DNA of 64,000 bases. Source: Eleginops maclovinus. Lineage: Eukaryota > Chordata > Actinopteri > Perciformes > Eleginopidae. The stretch's first letter is position 1. Every line of letters begins with the position of its first letter. The position numbers and the translations under genes are program-made. Below are positions 46,486 through 59,489 of this stretch, one piece after another. The DNA is taken from assembly GCF_036324505.1 (NCBI RefSeq), contig NC_086350.1:24437257-24501256 (forward strand), written 5' to 3'. The notes beneath the pieces are model-generated. The model saw only the letters and a list, made by a program, of their open reading frames with translations, searched no databases and was not told the origin of the DNA.

Positions 46486-49400
46486 ATCTGGTTATAACAT
46501 TGAATCTTGTTTTAGTTCTACTTATGTTCTCCACCAACTCCTGCAGCAGACATCGAAGTGTTTAACTGCTAAATGCTTGACTATTGAGAAATGTTGCCCT
46601 TATGCAAAGGCTTGGCTAAACTAAACCGCTGGACTCTTTCATTGGCAACCTTAAAGAGAAATGTCTGTACTTCCGTCATTTGACCACAGCATTTTTTTTG
46701 TGGCTGCCATTAAAATCTGGGTCAGTATATCAAATAAATTGTGCTCGCTCTGGACGGTAGCTTGGCTATTTAAAGAAAGGTGGATTTCTTTTGGAGTGAC
46801 AAAGGTGACAATTCTCTCTGACCAATCAGTAGACTGCAATGGCTTAACTCCACTTTTAGTATTGACTGCTTCAAACCTGGCTGGAGTCGCGTCAAGACTA
46901 CTATGAGCATCACTGTGAGGTGGAAAAGTGAATGATGTTATTGATAGTTAGTGTTTGATGCTAGACAGGTAGCGTACCATTGGTTTATCAGAGCTGTTTT
47001 GGTAAAAAAAAACCGAAATGAGAGCAGTGAAAGTAAACTAAAACACTTAATTTGCTGACGTACAACAATATGCTACATAATCATAGTTTTGGTGAGTTTA
47101 TCACTACAAGCTTCACTTTACTTCATATTACACATAGTAATTTAAACTTTATTTCATATAAAATATTGATAGTTGCAGCTTTCAAGCATTTTATTACAGT
47201 ATGTTTTTTGAATGGATTAAACAGCTGAGACATATTGTGTAGATTAGTGAGCTTTTGAGATGCTGGTAGGTATATTTACCTAACCCTAACATTGGACAAA
47301 AATAACTTTTTTCCAGTCTATACATTGATCTAAACTAGTTTGTCCCCAGCTCCATTTACTGTTAAGTTGTATTTTTCTTCTTGCCTAACATTTCTTGTCA
47401 GTGAAAGGTAAATTGAGTCTTCTAACAGATGAAACTCTATAAATCTAAATTCCTATCCGTGAAGCAGCACTCTAGCCATACATTACTGTGGTGTCTTCAA
47501 TCAGAGGAATGCAGCTCCGTGTCCCCATGTGACCCACGCACAGAACGACAATGTAACAATAATGCAATAACAGTAATGTAACAAGGTAATAACTAGAGCA
47601 GCTGAATTGTTCCCCGGGGAGGGAATGTAGAGGAAATTATCATAACAGGGTTTGAGATCCCTCAGGATCTGTTGCAACTGACAAGAGAGCATCTGAGAGG
47701 GCAATCATTACCGGATACTGTTACTCATGCCAAATGTTACACTGCGCTCCAGGCATTCAGTTTCCACCATAGTATGTGACGGTGTTTTCTGTTTTCAAAT
47801 TCCAAAATGTGGAGGTTTTAGAAGCTATCTGGAAGAAAAATGCTACATAACAATACACTGAGTCCATTCTCACAAACTCTCAATTGAAGATGAAATTGCA
47901 TTATAGCATAATACAATGTTCTCTCCTTGAAAATATGTTACAGTTCTCACTACAATAAAGGGACTCAAATTCATATGTTTGGCAACAAGCACACAAACCA
48001 TTGAAAATTCATAAAATAAAAATCGAATCCGAGTTTCTTTGCAATGTGAGTGGGTTCTGCAGAGAATACTCCGATAGCCCAGTATAATAATGAATTCGTC
48101 AACCCAAACACATTTCCCCCACTTTCTTTCAAAAGCTATTGTGGAATGTACAAGAAAAAAAATTACCTTTTCATCCTTTTAGTAACTCTACTATCTGTTT
48201 CGGTCAATGTTTGGGTCAGCTTCAATTCAGAAAGCTTTTACACAGCTTTTATAACAGTCCATCTCAATTTAGTTAAAAGAAAATTGTTACGCAGGTCCAC
48301 TTGTATTTCTGTGCAAGCAAAATTGGAACCAATCTGACCCCAATATTTGTTTTGTTGAAAAAGCATTCCTCTTTGCTTCCTTTGAGTGACTGAAAAATGC
48401 AACTGCATTCAGGGGCTGAATGCTTTATTGAATAAAATGTATTAAAACATAAATAGATATGTGGGCAGCTATGCCCAAACAGTAACTGCATTTATTGTTT
48501 GTAAAAGTAGAATTGCCTTGAAAGTACAATGTAACATTAAATATATACAGACAATATTCACTTTACTTGCAAGAAGAGAAATCCAACTTCAAAACGCAAT
48601 ACAATCTTATTAAAATGGGATGTATATAAAGGATTTACCTTGTGCTTCGCCTCCTTTAGGGTGCTTCCCCATTGCCTTATTTTGTGTTGGTATTTCCAGT
48701 TAGCGTGTAAGTGCTAAGACTTAGCATAGCATCACCAGCTTGATCAACCACTTGCCATAGAGACCGTTAGAGCTTTTGTTAAATAAAAACTCCTTTTAAG
48801 AGAAACTAATCGTTTAGATTAAAAATATGTAAGTATTTTATTCAAATAATGCATATTTGGGTATTAACAGCAATGTTTGTTGCTGTGAGAAGCTAATGGC
48901 TGTATGAGAGCGGCCGGTTGGCTTTATTGAAGCAGAAGCACAACAATGATTTTATTATTACTCTCACTGGCCGAACGGTAAAGGTTCACCCAGCCAGTTA
49001 AACCATAGAGTATACAATACAACTCAAATTTAAATTATAAGTCACCAATTTGGCGATATCTAGCTAGCGTTTTAAGTAGATAGCTAACTTTTGCTAGCTA
49101 ACTTGTTAAGTTCATTGCTAATGTTCGCTAGCTAGCTTGTTCAGGTGATAGCTAATGTATGCTAGCCAGCTTATAAAATACATAGCCAACGTTTGCTAGA
49201 TTAATATTGTTAGAAATAATCAATATATTGAAACGGAACATTAAAAGATAATTCACTGTTTCTGGACGGACCATATTTGTCCAATTCCGGTAGTATTACC
49301 GGATGTTGTTTTTAGCCTCAGATAGCATGTAGCTAGTATTGTATTGTATATATGAGAAGAGGGAGAAGGACGCGTGGAGTTACATACTAAACACACCGCC

Positions 49401-50309
49401 TCTACCTCTCACTCATTGATGCTGCAATAATACTATTGCATGTTTAATAACTGATAAACTTCAGAAGGATTGCATAATAGAATATCGTAGGTGAGAGCTT
49501 CAAGAGTCCGCTTACAAAGAAGGCGAGCCAATACAAGAGTCTGGAGAGCCCCATGTGACGACAAGCGGCAAACAGGATCCAGCCCCCCGCTACCAACCAA
49601 TGAGAGCACGAGAAAGGAGCACATCTTATTTAGAAGTTGTTTATTGTATGGTCGGAAAGGGATGGTTCTATACAACATGTTTGTATTGTGAAATCGAGCT
49701 CTCTTTTGTTCCGGACCGCCAGACAGTAACTACTGATGAGTTCCACTCAGTCAGCGGCCTGTGGACGCGTGTACCGGACTATTGAGCCACAGCTGTGAAA
49801 CTTTTGTAAAACCTACTGCTGCATCCTTTTATTAAATACCCCTTTTAAAACTTATAAGAGGAGCTTCACTTCGTGTTCTTTTAAATCGACTCCTGGGCTT
49901 CGAATAAAAGAACATTTCTTACAATAGCCCACAGACTGATTAATGGATTTGGTCTCCGTGATAAGTTGTTTTTTTAAAAAAAACGATGATATGCTTTAGT
50001 ATGGAGTCTGATGTCTGGCCAATGTGCTTCTTTACTTTTTGTAGTTCCTCATAGCGGAGCCATCTATACCACAGACGCAGATTAAAAGTGTCCTTAAATT
50101 AGATTTTAAGGCATTTCCATGTCTCATCCTCCAAGTCACTCAAAGACTATTAATGTGGTAGTGTAAAATAATTCCTGTAGCTGTAAATAATCCTCAATTA
50201 AATTATTTGTTTACAACGCTGGTGTTAACCAGAAGAACCAACACATGTCCGAATCGAAAGTGGATAAAAAGGGAAGGGAGCTTAAGGTGAATTAAACCAC
50301 CAAAAGAAA
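46486..50309. other. Intergenic region between the hAT gene and the 3' end of parva
   Basis: No gene recognised on either strand. The only structured part is the 34-bp tandem repeat at 49063-49194. Otherwise AT-rich sequence with scattered short open frames lacking recognisable domains. Confidence 0.5.
49063..49194. repeat. 34-bp tandem repeat rich in GCTAGC
   Basis: Three 34-bp units begin with GCTAGCTAACTT (49093), GCTAGCTAGCTT (49127) and GCTAGCCAGCTT (49161), preceded by a 30-bp partial unit at 49063. Each unit ends in a TAGC(T/C)AA(T/C)GT-type word. The GCTAGC palindrome makes every unit self-complementary in part. Confidence 0.85.
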
Positions 50310-50920
50310 AGAGATTATAGAATGTTGACTTTAATCATACACAAGACAGGGTTTCCTGCGGAGTAAAGTTGTTATGTGTTTTACAGTAAGGACAACAGAC
50401 TTTTGGTCAAATATTGAAATGTCACTCCACACTTGCAAAATAAATCTGGAACGTTAAGACAACTTTGGAGCAAAGCAGTGCATACTGTAGTGTTCACATG
50501 TTTAAAATAAAGGCACTTATTAATGACATAAACAAGAGCAGAGAGGCAAACATGGGTAAGTAAGACTAAACAAGTGTATCAAAATGTACAATAAATACAG
50601 TTAAACCTTTTCTTTTCTGAATTAAAAAGATACGCATCTTAAATCTCCCTTTCATGATATCAATGCAGGGGGACAAAAATCCTTACAGAATTATTTATGA
50701 CTTCACATTAAAAAACGTATTTAGATGTCTGTATAGCATTGTCCAATTTACATTAAAAAGTCAAACATTTTGTGTCTTTGAAGGATACATTAAAAAATAT
50801 ACAGATTTCTGTGGTACATTATCAAACAAGGAATGTGAAGCATGCATTCAGATAAATGAAGATACAACCAATAGAAGGAAAAACATGTGGTCCATAAGAT
50901 AAAGTTGCCTCCTGTGGTGC
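50310..50920 (-). other. parva: Probable 3' UTR of parva
   Basis: Sequence downstream of the parva stop. On the minus strand ATTAAA (50335-50330) is the first good polyadenylation signal seen, giving a UTR of about 600 nt. The end is inferred. Confidence 0.45.
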
Positions 50921-50997
50921 TCAGTCCACATTCCTGTACCTGGTGAAGAGGTTGTAGAGGACGCGCAGTGTGGATTTAAGGTCGCAGTTCACTATAT
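50921..50997 (-). CDS. parva: parva last coding exon
   Basis: 77 bp reading DIVNCDLKSTLRVLYNLFTR YRNVD and TGA stop (50923-50921). Acceptor TTTCTCCAG. Confidence 0.96.
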
Positions 50998-53900
50998 CTG
51001 GAGAAACAAAAACAACAGAGAAATTAGTAATAATAACTTATATATAGACATTTCTTGGAGCTCAGACTAAGGTTAACATCAATACTATGTAGATAAATGT
51101 ATAATAACACATTTTTATTTATTATAAGCAGTATGTTGAACATTTAATGGAAGCTACGTGATTGATTAAATGTATAAATAGTGTATTTAAGTAGAAAGAT
51201 TGAAAACAGTCATGTACTGGTGAACATAGCAACTTTCAAAACATGTTGGACATTTTTATTTATATTTTCATTTTTGTTAAGATATCTTTTTGTTATCTTG
51301 TGCTTTTATCATAGCAACAGATTTGAACTGGGGAGATAAAGGGGATGATAAATCCCCAGATCAGAATCAAAACCAAGTCCTCCACAGTGGGGACTGAGCC
51401 CCAGAACATGGGCCGCCAACTCAACAAGGTGAGCTATCCGAAGGCCCAATTTTTGTTATTTTCAAGTCGACATTTTTGTTCTGACTGAAGACCTGCGGTT
51501 GCTTAATGTTTTGGATTGTTGTCAACCCTGCTTAATAGTGGCTTATTTGAAGCATATTCTGACATTATTCATTAATTAACACAGATCCAGTGAGAACATA
51601 GAGATCCTCGCTGGGCCTCTTCTGTTTACTTGGCTAAAATCAGGTCTTAGCAGGGCTAAATAGTCCCTTAGGACCACGTGTGGAAACCAGTTGCAATGGT
51701 TTATCTATCCAGCAGGAGAAGCAACCATAGCACTTGTCAGATTTGATGTGTATGGGGATTGCTTTCCCAGAGAGAGCATAATGTGAATCATATAATAAGG
51801 TCAAGCCAAAGTAAAGCATAAGATTTTTCTGAAAAACTAATACAGATAGTTGTTTTGGTGTATAATGCAGTGAAGCGGCTGAATGAGACACGCTTGTAAT
51901 TATAGATTAGACCTTTGTGTACCATTACATGTTATTTAGCTTACACTCTTATCCAAAGCAACTTACATACACTTCAACACCGTAGACATGCCTAGGGAAG
52001 CAATTCAGGATTTAGCATCTTGCTAATGGACCCCTGAGCCACAGCCGCCTTATTATTCTGTCCATGAAAGCTCTAAGGGATGCAGTTTTTGTCCGAGCTG
52101 CCGGAAAATTGATGCAATGTATGTTGATATTGTCTGTAGCCTAAAGTCTACTAAACAGGTGATGCTGCCGGCTGTACTCTGGGTATCATACTCCTTCCTC
52201 TCCACAGCTAAATGGACTCTATCAGTATCAACAGGTAACAGGAAAATATCATATCAATTCTGAAAAACAAAATACTTTGATTGGGCAAAAAAAAGTTGAT
52301 ATCCCCAATTAAATGTGCATCCTACCCTCTGGTCGGGGTTTTGGTCTCTCCAGACCTCCGTCCTGCATCAGCTCAAAGGAGAAGGAGACGTTGTGGACCT
52401 GCAGAGAGAAAAGCTTTTAGTACTAATGAATACCACACAACCACACCCGACCTAAACTTTACACATACAATCACACAAAGCTCCTCGCTGATAACAGAAC
52501 ATGGACACTGGTTGCTAAATCCCAAAATACACTGTGGGTCGATTCAATCGTGCGACCACAGCTTCCTGTGGTGGCAAACACAACACTGCCCTGCGCTGTA
52601 AGACCATAAGCCTTCAGCAGCTGCTCAAACACTCACCCTCTCAATTATTAATGGATACATGTCAGCAGAGTCAATCAAAAATCTCAAAACTCCAAGAGAT
52701 TGATACAGTTGCTACACGACAGGTTTTTAATGCCATTACAAGTGCAAGAGTATGTATGTATGGTGGACATGATTAATGATGCCATAGCGCTGGATACAGC
52801 ATTGGAAGAAGGTCACAGTTCATTCCTATGAAAGCTGCACAGTGGCGCATGGAGCCAAAATGACCTGACTCTCGGGAACATAAATACTCATTTCTGGGCC
52901 CATTGGTTGGTACAGTGATGATGTTTTTTGTAGGCTGACCTGGAAGTTAACATCACAAGGGCTCCCTCGTCAGAAAGCAATGGGATTTGTCCATTGGATT
53001 TTGGGACATTGCAGACAATTAGCTCTGTGGTAAACACGTTTATAATACTTGCACATATTCCAGAGGATAAGAGGATAATCTCCACATATTAAACACCACT
53101 TTGTAATTTCGAAAGCGGGAATGGATTTGCCGGAAGTGAAAAACTACTGTTAGATTATAAACTACTCAGTGGTGGGCCGTCACTGCTGGCCTAATCACTA
53201 TCAGAATCACTGACTAACGTTTTAATATACTTGTATCCATAACATGTATTACATCTTTTCTAATAGTCTATTGTCTTCATTTTATAGCTTTTCTCTGTGT
53301 TGCGCTGCGTCCATTAATGGTTGTCAATGTTGGAGCTTTTAACCAATCATATTTCAGCCAGGATGTGTTGCTGGGTCAAAGAAATCTGCTCCGAGGCCTT
53401 CAGAATCAGCAGTGCATGCCTTGTGGCTTAAAATGCCCTGTTATTCTGCGTTTCTGTTTAATATTGCTGGTTTTATATAGCCCTGACGTCATAATAATGT
53501 TACTAAGAGGTGGATTTATTCAGGACACTACTGAAAGTCTAGGTGTGAAATGCAAGGCCCTCTACTAAAACTCACTTTACCCTGGCCGCATGGCTGTGCG
53601 CCTCCATTGCTAAGCTAAAGGCGGGCTTGTGTTTGGCATGATGCTTGTTTAGTAGTCTTAATTAGTTGCCTGTTAGTAACCGCTGTTTCATAACACACAG
53701 AAGATTCAGTTGACATTGACAAGTGGGAAAATCTCTTGTAGCTTGTTTAAAACACAGACCATATTTAAGGCATCTCACCACAAACACTTGCATCAAACAC
53801 TTGAGTTTGAGGTGATGGAAACGGAAGTGGTAAAGTGCTTAATCATTTTCTGGTTATAGGACCTATTGCTGCACCACTCTATACAGTATGCGCACTTATG

Positions 53901-56900
53901 ATTTTTCCTTAAGGCCTGTCTCTAATCTAATCCTGCAGCGTCACGGCTGGTGTCAGCTCAGTCAAATGAATGGACCGTGAAAATAACTAGATTTTACAAC
54001 ATTTAGGCTCTAATGATTTTAATAACCGGCTTCAAGTGTTTGTCTTGTGAAGTTGATTTACGTCAAAAAAGAAAATCCTGCTGATATACATACGTCTTTT
54101 TCCCAACGTAAACCAATTGGAAAAAGTTGTTTTTGATCCCAACAACGTTGGATTAGAACGGAAGTTGAAGTGAACCCCATTTGGCCAGTAAGGAAATTTG
54201 CTGCAAAGCCTGGTTCACTTCCTTGGGGCTGACATTTACGACCATTTAAATACCAAGCAGAGGTACATTTATGTGTGGGGAACCAGGAAAGATATTTAAG
54301 CAAATCTGACTTGATTAAAAGTGTAAGGGAGAGGAGAAGTGATCAGAGGGAAGAGAAAGAAAGAGTTAAAAGATGTTTTCTATTCTCGGCTCATTGTATC
54401 TGTGTGTGTGTGTCACCCTGCTGTGAGGTACTAAAAGCTTTGCCCAACAAGGGCTTATTGTGTGGAGAGCGTGACCTTAGTCTTCTCTAATACAGTCAAA
54501 AAGAAAAGAAGAGAATGAGCCTTAAATAGAGATCTACTGAGCAGGAGAAGGAGTGCTTTCTTGATGCCTTGTGCTACTTTTTACAGCCAACCTCTGGTAT
54601 ATCATCGATATGCATGCAAGTACACACACACACACACCCCCCCCCGCAGTAATAGAGCTGAGCCACTACACCACTCCAGTGTTTCCCTGTGCAAAAGCAG
54701 ATTACAGATGCTGTGGGGCTGGTGCCTGGGTTTTTGGGCCAGGAGTGTCTCTGTGTGTGTGTGTGTGTGCGTGTGTGTGTGTGTGTGTGTGTGAGCAGTT
54801 GTGTACAATGTAGCACTGATGGCCATTCTGCTCCGCATCTTGGCAGCAGCCGCTGGCCAAGACCCAAACAAAAGGCTACTGTGGTGTCTCCTCAGATTGC
54901 CTGTTCAGAATACCATAGTACTACAGAGGCCAATAGAGTGGGGAGATGGCGCGGCACTGAATGGGCTCTGGGGTAAACGGATGGCATTTACCCGGCTATT
55001 GAGAGGAGAGTCCTGGCTCCAAGTGTTCAGGCTCCTCACAAATGAAGTATTAATTCAAGGGTGTTTCTCAAACTATAGGTCAAGACCAAACATGGGTCCG
55101 GACCATACGGTCTACGGGATCTTAATCCTAGTACTTCCGGGTTTCTTTGTTTTAAAGTCAATTGTTTTTTTAATAGTGTTTTGGTAAAAGGACTGACGGT
55201 CTGTGGTTTATTGTTTTTATACATGACATAACATGTGTCAGTAAGGACCACAGTCGTGAATGTTTGAAGCTTCTATGCGTCATCAAAACAGCATTTGCTA
55301 ACAAGAGAATAAATGAAACTGTTAAACATCGTCACGACGAACATTAGCCTCTTTAGCTTAGCAGTCATGACGTGAAGTCATATGATGATGAGGTAGTTTG
55401 ATTATAGCGTAAGCTTCCAGCATTACTTTTCTGTTAATATGTGGAGATTATCCTGCTGAACAAAATGTGTAAGCATCACAAACGCTTGTGCCACAAAGCT
55501 TATTTTTTCAATCTTCCAAGTCCAAAAAACCCCCAAAACATTGCTTTTTGTCGAGGGAGCCCTTGTGATGCTAACTCCATGTCGGCCTACACAATCATCA
55601 CTGCACTACTCAATAGATCTCAAATATTAGAGATTGTATTAATTAATATGGTTGAGATTACTAGAATAAGTCCGCATGCTTGCTTGTCCAAGACACAGCC
55701 TCCAAAAAAGTAGCATTTGTACATATTGAGGAATTCATGCTGTCTTGTTACAAGGGAACCAGGCCCACCCCACAAAGGCCATAGCTGCTTTCTTATTTGT
55801 TGTGTAAAGCAACAGATGTAACACAAACATAATCAGAAAAGAAGAGAAAGATATGCATTGAGACACTTTTTTTGGCCCTGTACTCAAAAGCAGCTTTGAC
55901 CCAATCTGACCCAAAACTTACATGAATAAGTCAATATAGTAGTTTCAACCAAGATCTTGAGTTTCAAAGATTAATACACCCTTCATTAAATCAAACAAGC
56001 ATGAAATATACTAGTACCAAGTATGTCCTTGGTGCTGCACTGACCATATTTGGTTGAAACATTGTACATTTATCTCATTCCACTCCTCCTGCTCAACTTG
56101 TCTCTTTAAAATAAGGTTGAAGTCATGTGACTGCCCTCTGAGGGACATAGAAAGATAAATCATACTTTACCTTTTGGTCAAAATTCTCTGGTGTTAGGAA
56201 AAAGTTGTAGAGCGGTACAAAGTATCCCTCCAACAGCCCCATCAGCAACACCAGATACACACCGTCTGCAAACTGAGAGAGAAGGACAGTGATGTAAACT
56301 TTAGAATGGATTAATAGCAATAATTAGTTCAATACATGGCATAGTCCCAGGTCTCCATTAAAAACATGTCGTGATGGACATGCTTTACAAAATATGTGTT
56401 TACTCAAGCATCAGTATATATATTGTTTCCCTGCGTTTATATGTAGGTGTGTGAAGTACCTGTGTGTCCAATTCAGACACCTCTAGGTTGAGCTTGTTGA
56501 GGTGTTTGTTCACAAAAGTGATCAATGTCTGAGAAAACACAAAGAAAGGATTGTCTAAGAAGCTGGCAACATTTCAGATATCACAGGAATGAAAATGCAA
56601 AGACATGCACACACAAACACACCTTGTAGAAATGCATACATTTAAAAAACAAAACACTAGTCAGTAATGTGGCATCGACGACTTAGCCTTTGGCAACCAT
56701 ATTGGTGGTCGTAACCACTGTCACATCAATTATTTTACATATATTACATATTTTATTTTCAAACTATAAACTTATCTTTTGTTTTCCTTAAGCCCCGCCT
56801 CCAATCTGCAGCGTCACGGTCGATCTCCGCTCGGTCAAAAATTAGAAAGAACTCTGGTTTCGGCTTTTAACACATCTAAAAACGTTAAGGACTAAATCAT

Positions 56901-58692
56901 TTAAAGGTCTCCTATTATGCTATATTTGAACAATATATTGTAGGGCCATATCTATACAAAACTTGTCTGTGAAGTGTTTTGCTCAAAATACCAAACAGAT
57001 CCCCCATTGTAGCATGCCTCATCCCCCTCTATTTCAGCCCTGTTCCTGAAGTGCTGACTCTGTGACTGTCACTTTAAATTTGAGCTGAGCTGAAGCTGGC
57101 CACGCCCCTTTGCAGCATCATGATCTCTCCTCTGTGAAAGTTTTCTACGGGAGTAGAAACTCAGCTAAACGCTGTCGTGACTAAACGCCATATTATGTTC
57201 AAACCACATCCAGCATTATTTCTGAAACAGTATGGAGCTCAAACGCGTCTCTCTCTCGGGGTTTATCAACGACAGTACCTTTTTATATTACACATATTCT
57301 CTCAAGTCAAGCGTTAGCTCTGAGTCTTTGCTCCATTAAGGCTTGCTAATGTAAACGCAGACCTTATTACTTCCAACAAAGAGTGGATTCAGCTCGCCGA
57401 CTGTATATTGGTAGGTTTGGAGGGGTCACGTGGACGGGACGTTGCCAGGAGTTCAATGTAAAGCCAGCCACTTTTACGACTCCTTAAACAACGGGGACAC
57501 ATATTTATGTATAAAAGACATCAAAAAGTGCATTTTACATAATAGGGGACCTTTAAATAAAGTGTTTTGGTGGATTCTAAAAGTATGTTTGTTGTTATGT
57601 TTGGGCACAATAATGTCAAGTCAAGTAAGTTCTAGTATCACCATTTGGCCACTATAAAAAGTTGCTTCAACAGATGATGCTTTTCCTAGATAAGACCTGA
57701 TTTTTCAAATGTGATGTATTTGCCATTTCTCCATCAGATCGCCATAATGGCAACAAACAAGGAAGCTCAATTCCAGATTGCCACAGCTAAGCCTCTGTAC
57801 CTTTTTGACAACATTCAGCTTATCCGGAGCATGGTCAAACAGGGTGTCGAAAGCATCACGCTCTGTAAGAAAACAAACAACATAAATAATTGTCCCAATA
57901 TTGTCGATATTCATGGGAAAAATATTGTTCAATACACTGTTCTACATACCGTGCCTGCCAGAGAAAGCCCTGCGGAAAAGAGAAAAACATCAGAATTATT
58001 ATTTTTTTTTAAATGGACACACCGAAGCAGTATTTGCTCATTAACAAAAGCTGGAATATCCATACAAAACAATGGAAAAAGAGGACGGTGCTTCCAGTTC
58101 AATCACAGAGGAATGTAGAGAATGAAGGGATTATGTCTCAGAGATGACAAAACAATAATGTAGCTAGGGTATCATAATTTGATTAACAATAACCACAGGT
58201 ACACCTTGGGTATTCCTATAACCTGGGTATCATCACTGGGACTTTAACAATGACACAAACTGTAGCACAATGCAATCATCTCAACAATACAGTGTGGTGT
58301 TGATACAATGAATGAAGACATGCAGGCGTTCTATGGGAATGGAGGGGCCTCTCTTTTATTATTACAATGTGAGCACTGTGGAGGGTGTTTTTTTTGGAAA
58401 GGGTCAGGTGGTTTTTGGAGAGGACTGAACACCGCAGTGTGAGTGTCCCCGAGGAAGGGATATCGCGGCGGGCAGGCCAGCAAGAAATGGCAGACACACA
58501 CACACACACACCCGTGATGGCTAAGGCAGGCAGGTCTGGGCAATGTTCCTGGTGGTGTGGTAATAACCGTATTTCCTCTGTCACACAATGTATCCACCTA
58601 CCATGACAAAATGTGTGTGCATGTGTGTGTTGGTCTACTGTTATCTCCCTTGTTGCTGCTGTCAGGCTGCAGGACAGCCTCAAAGGAAGACA

Positions 58693-58791
<99 letters not shown>

Positions 58792-59454
58792 AAATAGTCT
58801 AATTCTTCAGCTAAGGGTGCCATCACATATGTTGTTGAAATGCTGGTTGTATATTTATCATTGCACAGAATGTCTCCACCTTAAGCACAGTGTTTGCAGA
58901 AACGCAAATGCTCAAGGTCACAGTTTGGAATTGTCTTCACTCTTTTAAAAGGCGCGGTATGGAGCGTATATATATTGTGTGTGTGTGTGAATATATACTG
59001 TTTATATATAGTTATTCCTGCAAATGGAATTTGAAAAGGCGTGGAAATGTTGGTCTTCTTTGGTGGCACAGCACAAAACCCCGATCTATATTTCAGCAGT
59101 GATGTGAAAGTGTGGCATGTATACCTGTCCATCCATCTATCTATCTATCCATCCATCCATCCATCCATCCGTACACATACTGTACATGTACAAATACAGA
59201 AACATATATCAGTGTTTCCCCCACCATTGTCTTAGTTGCACCCCCGGGGGAACAGAGCCCCACGCCCCCCCCAAAATGATATATAGCGCCAAATCACAAC
59301 TGAAGGAATCTATCTGTTGTCAATTTTCAGATTGAACAGTTGCTCTTTTATTAAATAACTAAACGCTTAGGAGCACATTTCAGTGTCCACTGCATTGCAT
59401 TGCCGTTCACATTCTTGCCCCTGCTCTGTTTCTGAAGGGCGGGGTTCTGCTCTC

Positions 59455-59489
<35 letters not shown>

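Larger units (their letters stand above)
50998..52325 (-). other. parva intron with SINE-like and teleost repeat pieces
   Basis: 1.3 kb. Contains a tRNA-like SINE fragment (51355-51447) and a common teleost repeat fragment (51928-52049). No other coding sequence. Confidence 0.6.
52399..56170 (-). other. parva intron with repeat copies A2 and B1
   Basis: 3.8 kb. Apart from dispersed repeats at 53589-53876 and 55063-55625 and short CA/GT tracts at 54618-54640 and 54752-54793, no recognised feature. Confidence 0.55.

Noticed and set aside
51355..51447. Functional tRNA gene on the minus strand
   Set aside because: A-box and B-box-like stretches are present, but the B box is decayed and no cloverleaf with paired acceptor arms can be drawn, so a SINE fragment is more likely.
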